From assembly GCA_036351115.1 (NCBI GenBank), contig JAZBOL010000033.1, forward strand, positions 1 to 64,000: a DNA stretch of 64,000 nt. Direction: 5' to 3'. The notes beneath the pieces were generated by a model. The model was not told the origin of the DNA. It saw nothing but the letters and a program-made list of their open reading frames with translations, and did not search any database. A program made the position numbers and the translations under genes. Below, piece after piece: positions 54,344-62,440 of the stretch. How positions within the stretch are numbered: position 1 is the first letter of the stretch; every line of letters begins with the position of its first letter. This DNA is from Marinihelvus sp036351115 (GTDB lineage: Bacteria; Pseudomonadota; Gammaproteobacteria; Xanthomonadales; SZUA-36).

Positions 54344-54408
54344 GGTCGAGGGCGCCGTGGCGTCTGATCGACGGCTATAATACCCGACCTACTCAACGGG
54401 AGCAGGGA

Positions 54409-55794
54409 ATGTTTTCCAATCTCAGTGACCGGCTTTCCGGCACCCTGACGCGACTGCGCGGCAAGGGCCGGCTGACCGAGGATTCCATCAGCGAAGCGCT
54501 GCGCGAAGTGCGCGTGGCCCTGCTCGAGGCGGACGTGGCCCTGCCCGTCGTCAAGGACTTCATCGCACAGGTGAAGGAACGCGCCCTGGGCCAGGAGGTG
54601 CTCAAGAGCCTCACGCCGGGCCAGGCGCTGGTCAAGATCGTCAACGACGAGCTGGTCCGCGTCATGGGCGAGGAGAACGAATCCCTCGACCTGAACGCCG
54701 CGCCGCCGGTCGTGGTCATGCTGGCGGGCCTGCAGGGCTCCGGAAAAACGACCACCACGGCCAAGCTGGCCCGGCTGCTGGGCAAGGAGCAGGGCAAGAA
54801 GGTCATGGTGGTGAGCTGTGACGTGTACCGGCCCGCCGCCATCAAGCAGCTGGAAACGCTGGCTGGCCAGGTGGACGCGACCTTCCAGCCGTCCCGGCCG
54901 GACCAGAAGCCCGTGGACATTGCGACCACCGCCCTCTCGGAAGCCCGGCGCCAGTTCATGGACGTGCTGCTGGTGGACACCGCCGGTCGCCTCGCCATCG
55001 ACGAGGCCATGATGACCGAGGCCCGGCAGATTGCCGAGGCGGTCAACCCGAAGGAAATTCTCTTCGTCGTGGACAGCATGACGGGCCAGGACGCCGCCAA
55101 CACGGCGCGCGCCTTCGACGCGGCCCTGTCCCTGACCGGCGTGGTGCTCACCAAGACCGACGGTGATGCCCGCGGCGGTGCGGCCCTGTCCGTTCGCCAG
55201 GTTACGGGCAAGCCCATCAAGTTCATCGGCGCCGGTGAAAAGGTGGACGCGCTACAGCCGTTCTACCCCGACCGCATCGCCTCCCGCATCCTCGGCATGG
55301 GTGACGTGCTGTCCCTGGTCGAAGAGGTCCAGGCCAAGGTCGACCAGGACAAGGCCGAGAAGCTCGTCAGGAAGATCCGCCGCGGCGCCGGCTTCAGCCT
55401 CGAGGATTTCAAGTCCCAGATGGAGCAGATGGACCAGATGGGTGGCCTGACCAGCCTGGCCGACAAGCTGCCGGGCATGGGCCAGTTGCCGGACCACGTA
55501 AAAAGCCGCATGGACGACGGGCAGACCCGGCGCATGGTGGCCATCATCAATTCCATGACGCCGCAGGAGCGGGAATTCCCGGACGTTATCAAGGGCTCGC
55601 GCAAGCGCCGTATCGCCAACGGTTCCGGAACCACCATCCAGGAAGTCAATCGCCTGCTGAAGCAGCACGGCCAGATGCAGAAAATGATGAAGAAATTCGG
55701 CAAGGGCGGCATGGCGAAGATGATGAAGAAGCTCGGCCGCATGCAGGGCGGCATGGGCGGCATGGGTGGTCCGCCGGGAGGCTTCCGGCGCTAG
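54409..55794 (+). CDS. ffh: Signal recognition particle protein
   Basis: This 461-residue GTPase targets membrane proteins with 4.5S RNA. The NG domain (about 1-295) holds the P-loop GLQGSGKTTTTAKLA. The Met-rich M domain follows, ending in a glycine/methionine-rich tail. A TATAAT -10 is at 54376-54381, 28 nt before the start. Confidence 0.97.
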   Translation: MFSNLSDRLSGTLTRLRGKGRLTEDSISEALREVRVALLEADVALPVVKDFIAQVKERALGQEVLKSLTPGQALVKIVNDELVRVMGEENESLDLNAAPPVVVMLAGLQGSGKTTTTAKLARLLGKEQGKKVMVVSCDVYRPAAIKQLETLAGQVDATFQPSRPDQKPVDIATTALSEARRQFMDVLLVDTAGRLAIDEAMMTEARQIAEAVNPKEILFVVDSMTGQDAANTARAFDAALSLTGVVLTKTDGDARGGAALSVRQVTGKPIKFIGAGEKVDALQPFYPDRIASRILGMGDVLSLVEEVQAKVDQDKAEKLVRKIRRGAGFSLEDFKSQMEQMDQMGGLTSLADKLPGMGQLPDHVKSRMDDGQTRRMVAIINSMTPQEREFPDVIKGSRKRRIANGSGTTIQEVNRLLKQHGQMQKMMKKFGKGGMAKMMKKLGRMQGGMGGMGGPPGGFRR

Positions 55795-55797
55795 GCG

Positions 55798-56373
55798 TCA
55801 GCGATGCAGGAAGTCGTCGAGGAAGCGTTCCCTGCTGACGGCGTAGATCAGCCAGAATTCGCCGTCCGCTTCGATCATTTCGCGATAGGTCATGCCCAGT
55901 TTTTGCAGGACCGAGATCGAAGGGCCGTTTTCCCGCATGACCCGGCCGGTGATCAGCGCCAGGCCGAACCGCTCGAAACCCGCCTGTAGGCAGGCTTTAC
56001 CCGCTTCGGTCGCGTAACCTGCGGCCCAGTGCTGGCGGAACAGGCGAAATCCCAGGTCCACGTCACCGTCCGCTTCCGCTCGCTTCAGGCCGCAGAATCC
56101 CATGAACTCCCCGGTTTCCCGGAGCGTGACGGCCCAGCGGCCGAAGCCCTCCGGTTCATAGCTGTAGTGTTTGAGAAAGTGCCGCGCCGCGGCCGGATCG
56201 ACGAAGGGGGCTTCCCCGGTGTAGCGCATGACGTCAGGGTCGGTGTTCAGCCGGTAGAGCGCCTCCGCATCGCCGGGACGGAACTGCCGCAGCCGGAGGC
56301 GCGGGGTTTCGAGCATGAAGTCGCTCTGCGGCAAGTCCAGGGCTCCTGTGCGGGAAAATTGCAGAGTAGCCAT
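55798..56373 (-). CDS. GNAT-family acetyltransferase (RimJ/RimL-like)
   Basis: This protein of about 191 residues has a GNAT fold with ETPRLRLRQFRPGDAEALYRL and GFCGLKRAEADGDVDLGFRL motifs of the RimJ/L-type group that acetylates N-termini or amines. The start at 56373 has AAGGA directly abutting; an alternative is ATG 56316. It converges with ffh, with 3 nt between the two stop ends. Confidence 0.87.
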   Translation of the reverse strand: MATLQFSRTGALDLPQSDFMLETPRLRLRQFRPGDAEALYRLNTDPDVMRYTGEAPFVDPAAARHFLKHYSYEPEGFGRWAVTLRETGEFMGFCGLKRAEADGDVDLGFRLFRQHWAAGYATEAGKACLQAGFERFGLALITGRVMRENGPSISVLQKLGMTYREMIEADGEFWLIYAVSRERFLDDFLHR

Positions 56374-56500
56374 TCCTTGAAAATGCGGCAAGTGCTTGAT
56401 TCTTCGTTCTCCCGGCCGCGAAAGCGCCCTGTCGGCAGGCAAGCGTTCCCCGGCGCGGGTTCCTGTGCAAGTTCTTGTTTTCTTTTGCTTCGATTCGCGT

Positions 56501-56506
56501 TAGAAT
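56501..56506 (+). promoter_or_regulatory. -10 element of the rpsP operon promoter
   Basis: TAGAAT (56501-56506) is preceded by a weak -35 at about 17 nt (TTTTCT). The predicted start is near 56513, leaving a leader of about 185 nt before rpsP. The rest of the 324-nt gap shows no gene. Confidence 0.55.
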
Positions 56507-56697
56507 GCGCGGTTTCCTGAAGCCGGTTCAGGGTGTTCGCGTGCGCGCCGGCTTCCTGCGTCGGCCTGAACTTGCGAGGAGCGGGTTTGGACTCGATACA
56601 GGCAGGTTTTCATCATTTTGGCGGACGGTTCGATGCCGTACGCCGGGAACAGCGGCTCGCCCCTGGGGGGCGGGTTTGAGAGAAAGGTCAACAACAC

Positions 56698-56955
56698 ATG
56701 GTCAAGATTCGTTTGTCGCGCTCCGGCGCCAAGAGGAAGCCGTTCTACCATATCGTGGTGACGGATAGCCGTAACAAGCGTGATGGTCGCCGTATCGAGC
56801 GCATCGGCTTTTTCAACCCCGTGGCCCGCGGCCAGGAAGAGCGCCTGCGTCTCGACCTGGAGCGCGTGGATTACTGGACGGGCGTTGGCGCCCAGCTCAG
56901 CGAGCGCGTGCGTCACCTCGTGGGCGAAGCCCGGGGAGCCGCCGCGGCCTCCTGA
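56698..56955 (+). CDS. rpsP: 30S ribosomal protein S16
   Basis: The protein has 85 residues, starting MVKIRLSRSGAKRKPFYHIVV. It begins the conserved rpsP-rimM-trmD-rplS operon. Confidence 0.97.
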   Translation: MVKIRLSRSGAKRKPFYHIVVTDSRNKRDGRRIERIGFFNPVARGQEERLRLDLERVDYWTGVGAQLSERVRHLVGEARGAAAAS

Positions 56956-56987
56956 GCCGTTGCCTCAGCGGCGCAGGTCGGCGGTGA

Positions 56988-57533
56988 ATGGTTGTGCCGC
57001 AAGACGACGCTGAAGTCACGCTCGGATATATCTCGGGCGTGCACGGTCTCAAGGGGTGGGTCAAGGTGCATTCCTACACCGACCCCCGCGAGGCCATCCT
57101 GGAGTATCAGCCCTGGCGCCTTGCTGCGCCGGGCGACGGGAACATCGCTCAGGCTGGGGGTGGTCAGGTTCGTGAGGTTTGCATCGAGCGCGGTCAGCCC
57201 CACGGTAAAACCCTGATCGCAGCCCTGCCCGGCGTGTCGACGCCGGAACAGGGCCGGGCCCTGGTGGGACAGGAGATCCGCGTGCCGCGCAGCGCCCTGC
57301 CCGACAGTGGCGAGGACAGCTGGTACTGGCGGGACCTGATCGGCCTGTCGGTGGTGAACGAGGAGGACATTCCCCTCGGCACGGTGAAGCAGATGATCGA
57401 AACCGGCGCCAATGACGTGATGGTGCTGGAGGGCGAACGGGAACGACTGGTCCCCTTCGTCAACGGACAGGTGGTCAGGTCGGTGGACCTGGACGCGCGG
57501 CAGATTCGCGTGGACTGGCATCCGGATGACTGA
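56988..57533 (+). CDS. rimM: Ribosome maturation factor RimM
   Basis: This 181-residue protein has an N-terminal RimM domain (VTLGYISGVHGLKGWVKVHS) and a C-terminal PRC-barrel domain (about 100-175). It binds S19 during 30S assembly. It overlaps trmD by 8 nt. Confidence 0.95.
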   Translation: MVVPQDDAEVTLGYISGVHGLKGWVKVHSYTDPREAILEYQPWRLAAPGDGNIAQAGGGQVREVCIERGQPHGKTLIAALPGVSTPEQGRALVGQEIRVPRSALPDSGEDSWYWRDLIGLSVVNEEDIPLGTVKQMIETGANDVMVLEGERERLVPFVNGQVVRSVDLDARQIRVDWHPDD

Positions 57534-58362
57534 CCCGGAGACGTTCGCAACCGGAAGGGTGCGGCGTTTCGACGTCGTGACGCTCTTCCCCGAGGAGCTG
57601 TGCGCGATGGTGCGCCTCGGCGTCACCGGCCGGGCGTTCGACGAGGGCCTGGCGGAACTGGTGACCTGGAACCCGCGCGACCGGGCCCGGGATCGCCATC
57701 GCACGGTGGACGACCGCCCTTACGGCGGCGGACCGGGGATGGTGATGGCGGTGGAGCCGCTCGGTGAGACGGTGCGGGCGGCACGAGCCGCCAACCCGGA
57801 GGCAAGCGTCTGCCTCATGAGCCCCCAGGGGCGCAGGCTGGACCAGGCCGGGGTCCGGGAACTGGCCGACCGCCCGGGACTGATTCTCCTGTGCGGGCGT
57901 TACGAGGGCATCGACGAGCGCCTGGTGACGCAGGAAGTGGACGAAGAATGGTCCATCGGGGACTACGTCCTCAGCGGTGGCGAATTGGCAGCCGCGGTGT
58001 TGATGGACGCGGTGTTGCGGCTGGTGCCCGGTGTTCTGGGCGACGCGCAGTCGGCGGAGCAGGACTCCTTCATGGAGGGGCTGCTGGACCATCCGCACTA
58101 CACGCGGCCCGAGACGCACGCGGGCCACACGGTTCCGGAAGTGTTGTTGTCCGGCGACCACGCGGCCATCGCGCGATGGCGGCGGAAAGAGGCGCTGGGA
58201 CGGACCTGGCGGCGCCGTCGCGACCTGCTCGAGGGCAGGGAGCTGGACCAGGAGTCGAGGCATCTGCTGGAGGAATACCTCCGTGAGCACGGCCTCGGTG
58301 AACGGGAAGAAGAACAGGCAGCGGTAGAAGAAGCAGACGAACCGCAAGATCACGCAGTATGA
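57526..58362 (+). CDS. trmD: tRNA (guanine-N1)-methyltransferase
   Basis: This 278-residue SPOUT methyltransferase makes m1G37. It has the knot region with LLCGRYEGIDERL and YVLSGGELAA. Its start lies inside the end of rimM. The last 30 residues are an acidic tail. Confidence 0.96.
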   Translation: MTDPETFATGRVRRFDVVTLFPEELCAMVRLGVTGRAFDEGLAELVTWNPRDRARDRHRTVDDRPYGGGPGMVMAVEPLGETVRAARAANPEASVCLMSPQGRRLDQAGVRELADRPGLILLCGRYEGIDERLVTQEVDEEWSIGDYVLSGGELAAAVLMDAVLRLVPGVLGDAQSAEQDSFMEGLLDHPHYTRPETHAGHTVPEVLLSGDHAAIARWRRKEALGRTWRRRRDLLEGRELDQESRHLLEEYLREHGLGEREEEQAAVEEADEPQDHAV

Positions 58363-58402
58363 ACCGGGGCCGGCGGCCCCACTTGTTGGACAGGACAGAG
58401 CA

Positions 58403-58747
58403 ATGAACATCATTGACGAAATCAACCAGGAACAGATGCAGAAGGAACTTCCCAAGTTCGCGCCCGGCGACACGGTCGTCGTGAACGTGAAGGTGAAGGA
58501 AGGCAACCGCGAGCGTCTGCAGGCCTTCGAAGGCGTGGTGATCGCCATTCGCAACCGCGGCCTGAACTCCGCGTTCACCGTGCGCAAGATGTCCCACGGC
58601 ACCGGGGTCGAGCGCGTATTCCAGACCTACAGCCCGCTGATCGACTCCATCGTCGTCAAGCGCCGTGGCGACGTGCGCCGCGCCAAGCTGCACTACCTGC
58701 GCGGTCGCGAAGGCAAGAGCGCCCGGATCAAGGAAAAGCTCAACTAG
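58403..58747 (+). CDS. rplS: 50S ribosomal protein L19
   Basis: The protein has 114 residues, starting MNIIDEINQEQMQKELPKF. It is the last gene of the rpsP operon, with a terminator 53 nt beyond. Confidence 0.97.
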   Translation: MNIIDEINQEQMQKELPKFAPGDTVVVNVKVKEGNRERLQAFEGVVIAIRNRGLNSAFTVRKMSHGTGVERVFQTYSPLIDSIVVKRRGDVRRAKLHYLRGREGKSARIKEKLN

Positions 58748-58800
58748 GCGATTTGCCGTTCTGCGCCCGGACTTCGTCCCGGCGTCGAAACGAAATCGGA

Positions 58801-58840
58801 CCCCGGTCATCACGAGCGCTTCGAGGTGGCCGGGGTTTTT
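58801..58840 (+). terminator. Rho-independent terminator of the rpsP operon
   Basis: CCCCGGTCA (58801-58809) pairs with TGGCCGGGG (58827-58835) with one T-G pair, followed by TTTTT (58836-58840). Confidence 0.8.
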
Positions 58841-58952
58841 CGTGCCCGGGTGTTTCGCCGGCGCGCCGGCGGCCCCGTCTCCGCCGGGTGCTTGAATCTC
58901 TCCGCTGCTCCCCCTATTTCACCGGACAGTCAAAGCTTCTCCGGATGGGACC

Positions 58953-60869
58953 ATGAGCGAAACGACCGAATCAACCAACCAGGAACACCCCGCAGCGGAA
59001 GAAGGCGCGAGGCGCCAGGCCTTCCAGGCCGAGGTGCAGGAAGTGCTCAACCTGATGACGCACTCCCTGTACTCCAACAAGGAGATTTTTCTCCGGGAGC
59101 TGATTTCCAACGCGTCGGACGCCTGCGACAAGCTTCGCTTCGAAGCGCTCGGCGACGATAGCCTGCTTGCCGAAGACCCGGAGCTGCGGATCGAGATCGA
59201 AGTCGACGAGGAAAAGCGCCTGCTGACGATCCGCGACAACGGCATCGGCATGAGCCAGGACGAAGTCGTCGAAAATATCGGCACCATTGCCCGTTCCGGC
59301 ACGCGCCGTTTCCTGGAAAAGGCCCGCGGCGACGCCGAGTTCGACGAGCAGCTGATCGGCCAGTTCGGCGTGGGCTTCTACAGCTCCTTCATCGTGGCCG
59401 ACGACGTCACCTTGCTCACCCGCCGCGCCGGCGCCCCCGAGGCCGAGGGCGTGCGCTGGATGTCCGCCGGTGACGGCACCTTCGAGGTCAGCGCCGCGTC
59501 CCTGCCGCGCCGCGGCACGGAAGTGATCCTGCACCTGAAGGAAGGCGAGGACGAGTTCCTGCAGACCTGGACGCTGCGCAGCCTGGTGCAGCGCTATTCC
59601 GATCACATCGGTTTCCCGATCCGCCTCAAGGAAACGAAGCCGGCGGAAGAAGAGGGGGGCGAGCCCACGGTCGAATGGACCACCGTCAACCAGGCCTCGG
59701 CCCTCTGGACCCGTCCCAAGTCCGAAATCAGTGACGAGGACTACACGGCCTTCTATCAGCACCTGACCCACGACAATGACGAGCCGCTGGCCTGGGCCCA
59801 CAACGCCGTGGAAGGCGCGCAGAACTACACGTCCCTGCTGTACCTGCCGGGCAAGGCGCCCCTCGATTTCATGATGCAGCGCGACGAGCGCCATGGCCTC
59901 AAGCTTTACGTCAAGCGCGTCTTCATCATGGACGCGGCGGAACAGCTGCTGCCCCACTACCTGCGCATGATGCGCGGCGTGCTGGATTCCAGCGATCTTC
60001 CCCTGAACGTGTCCCGCGAGCTGCTGCAGGAAAATGACGGCGTGCGCAAGATCCGCGCCGCCGTGGTCAAGCGCAGCCTCGACCTGCTGGCAAAGGTGGC
60101 GAACCAGCAACCCGAAAAATACACGACCTTCTGGTCCGAGTTCGGCACGGTGCTGAAGGAAGGCATCGTCGAGGACATGGGCAACCGGGAAAAGATCGCG
60201 AAGCTGCTGCGCTTCACCTCCACGGCCGATACCGAGGCCGGGGACAGCGTGAGCCTGGAAGACTACGTCGCCCGGATGAAGGACGACCAGGAGTCGATCT
60301 GGTACATCACCGCTGACAGCCTGAACGCGGCGAAAAACAGCCCGCACCTCGAGCTGTTCCGCCAGGAGGGCATCGAGGTGCTGCTCATGCACGAACGCGT
60401 CGATGAATGGATGATGGGCTACTTCCCGGAATTCGACGGCAAGCCTCTCAAGTCCGTCGCCAAGGGCGATCTCGACCTGGGTGACGTTGCCCCGGAAGCG
60501 GACGACGCTGAAAAGCCGGAAATCCTTGACCGCATGAAGGCGGTGCTCGGCGATGCGGTGCAGGACGTGCGCGCCAGCCGTCGCCTGACCGACTCTGCAT
60601 CCTGCCTGGTGCTCGGCGAGCACGACATGGCGCTGCATCTCAAGCGCATGCTTGAGCAGGCCGGCCAGGCCGTCCCGGACAGTTCGCCGGTGCTCGAGGT
60701 CAACCTCGACCACCCGCTGCTGCAGCGCCTGTCCGAGGCCGGGGAGGGGGATTTCGAGGAGTGGACCCGCATTGTTCACGAGCAGGCCGTGCTGGCCGAG
60801 GGCGGGCAGCTCGACGACCCGGCCGCCTTCGTTGCGCGAGTCAACCGCCTGATCCTGGGCAGCACCTGA
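58953..60869 (+). CDS. htpG: Chaperone HtpG (Hsp90)
   Basis: This 638-residue dimeric ATP-dependent chaperone has the N-terminal GHKL ATPase (LISNASDACDKLR, DNGIGMSQDE, GQFGVGFYSSF) and the middle and C-terminal Hsp90 domains. It is a single gene followed by a convergent secreted-protein gene. Confidence 0.97.
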   Translation: MSETTESTNQEHPAAEEGARRQAFQAEVQEVLNLMTHSLYSNKEIFLRELISNASDACDKLRFEALGDDSLLAEDPELRIEIEVDEEKRLLTIRDNGIGMSQDEVVENIGTIARSGTRRFLEKARGDAEFDEQLIGQFGVGFYSSFIVADDVTLLTRRAGAPEAEGVRWMSAGDGTFEVSAASLPRRGTEVILHLKEGEDEFLQTWTLRSLVQRYSDHIGFPIRLKETKPAEEEGGEPTVEWTTVNQASALWTRPKSEISDEDYTAFYQHLTHDNDEPLAWAHNAVEGAQNYTSLLYLPGKAPLDFMMQRDERHGLKLYVKRVFIMDAAEQLLPHYLRMMRGVLDSSDLPLNVSRELLQENDGVRKIRAAVVKRSLDLLAKVANQQPEKYTTFWSEFGTVLKEGIVEDMGNREKIAKLLRFTSTADTEAGDSVSLEDYVARMKDDQESIWYITADSLNAAKNSPHLELFRQEGIEVLLMHERVDEWMMGYFPEFDGKPLKSVAKGDLDLGDVAPEADDAEKPEILDRMKAVLGDAVQDVRASRRLTDSASCLVLGEHDMALHLKRMLEQAGQAVPDSSPVLEVNLDHPLLQRLSEAGEGDFEEWTRIVHEQAVLAEGGQLDDPAAFVARVNRLILGST

Positions 60870-60873
60870 GGCG

Positions 60874-61836
60874 TCAGTCGCTGGCGGTCGGGCTCCCGGC
60901 CGCCAGGGCTTCACACAAGGCCACGTTGTCCGGAACCACGCGCGTGATGGGGATCACCCCGGAAACGCCGGGGCCGGGCAGGTCATAGCGGACCGCGCCC
61001 CGCGCGCAGCTCTCGAAGCTCAACTCGACGGCGCCATAGGTCTCGTTGACCGCCTCGGGCGCTCCGCGATCGAAGCGGCCTCCGCGCGTGTTGGTCACCT
61101 CCAGCATGGCGCGGGTTCCGTCGAAGAGGCCGAAGGCCGTCAGCCAGCGTTGCCCGGGAGCACCCAGTACGGCAGGCGCGGTCGGATCTTTCTCCGTGTC
61201 GAAGGTGAACCAGGCCAGGAAGACCTGTCCTGACTCACCGAAGACATTGATGAAGAAACCCTGGCCGGCCGTGTCCGCGTTGAACCAGGCATCGTTGAGT
61301 CCCGGGTTGATGATGGCCGCGTCACCCTGTCCCTCCGGGCAGGTCCCGGGATCATCATCATCTCGCGGCAGCGAGAGCGTCTCCATGGCGAGTCCGATGT
61401 TGTTGCCCGGGTTCGGGTCCTCGGGCTCGACGTCCGTGACGCGCCCCAGGATTCGCCAGTCCCCGAGTTCCAGGTCGCAGGTGTCCAGGGCGATTGTGTT
61501 CTCCTGGAAGGAGTTGCCGATGAACAGGTTCACGGAACGGAATTCCCCGAGCAGGCTGTCCTGGTCATCCAGGCTGTCGTCGCGGGAGGCGTAGAACTCG
61601 ATCCGGTAGCGGAACACCTCCACGGTGGTCGGATTGGCGGCCACGAAGTTGACCGTCAGGGGCTCTCCCCGTAACCGTTCCTCCTCGGCCAGCGCCAGCT
61701 GAACCGACAGGTCCTGGGCCACGACGGGTCCGGACAGGAGGCACGCAGCGGCCCCGATCCAGCAAGCCCACAAGCCGAGAGCGCCTGAAGTGACGGGCCG
61801 GAGGAGCGTGAGCCATGGATGGGACCAGCGAGTCAT
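60874..61836 (-). CDS. Secreted protein with a C-terminal beta domain
   Basis: This 320-residue protein has a signal peptide (about 1-40) followed by an Ig-like/CARDB-like region (about 42-165, LAEEERLRGEPLTVNFVAANP). Its C-terminal domain of about 130 residues starts near NPGLNDAWFNADTAGQGFFI and continues with VFLAWFTFD and WLTAFGLFDG. I associate this C-terminal domain with secreted proteins in Wenzhouxiangella-like bacteria, from memory only. The function is unknown. Confidence 0.75.
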   Translation of the reverse strand: MTRWSHPWLTLLRPVTSGALGLWACWIGAAACLLSGPVVAQDLSVQLALAEEERLRGEPLTVNFVAANPTTVEVFRYRIEFYASRDDSLDDQDSLLGEFRSVNLFIGNSFQENTIALDTCDLELGDWRILGRVTDVEPEDPNPGNNIGLAMETLSLPRDDDDPGTCPEGQGDAAIINPGLNDAWFNADTAGQGFFINVFGESGQVFLAWFTFDTEKDPTAPAVLGAPGQRWLTAFGLFDGTRAMLEVTNTRGGRFDRGAPEAVNETYGAVELSFESCARGAVRYDLPGPGVSGVIPITRVVPDNVALCEALAAGSPTASD

Positions 61837-62041
61837 GTGCGAAGCCTAACGGCACCGCTTCCAGCGGCCGTGAAATTCAACGGTCCGGAGGGTCGGCAAC
61901 ATCCCCGGCACGGGTGACCGCGCGCCGTCCCGGGCGAGCCTGATACCATCCCTCGTCTACGATCAGGCGATAGGCAGGCGCATGCCTGCCGGTCGCCTGC
62001 CCGACTGTTCGCAGCCTGTTGAATGACACCGGGATGAAAGG

Positions 62042-62425
62042 TTGACCGTTCGCATCGACAAGTGGCTCTGGGCCGCCCGCTTCTTCAAGACCCGCTCCCT
62101 GGCGCGCACGGCCGTGCAGGGCGGCAAGGTGCGCCTGAACGATGCGCGGGCCAAGCCGGCCAGGACCCTCGAGGTCGGTGACGAGCTGCGCATCCAGCGG
62201 GGCGAGGAAACCTGGATCGTCCACGTCGAGAAGCTCTCGGATCGGCGCGGGCCCGCGACCGAGGCGCAAACGCTGTACCGGGAAACCGAGGAAAGCCGCG
62301 TGAACCGGGAGGCGCAGCTCGAACGCCGCAAGGCCGAGCGGGCCGCCCTGGGGGACCGCCACCGTCGCCCGGACAAGCGCCAGCGGCGCCAGATCATCCG
62401 CTTCCGGCAGGAGCGGGACGGCTAG
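62042..62425 (+). CDS. hslR: S4-domain heat shock protein Hsp15
   Basis: This 127-residue protein has an N-terminal S4 RNA-binding domain (VRIDKWLWAARFFKTRSLAR...VQGGKVRLND) and a basic C-terminus. It recycles 50S subunits carrying stalled nascent chains. The TTG start at 62042 is preceded by GAAAGG. Confidence 0.93.
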   Translation: MTVRIDKWLWAARFFKTRSLARTAVQGGKVRLNDARAKPARTLEVGDELRIQRGEETWIVHVEKLSDRRGPATEAQTLYRETEESRVNREAQLERRKAERAALGDRHRRPDKRQRRQIIRFRQERDG

Positions 62426-62440
62426 CCGGCGTCCGCGGCG

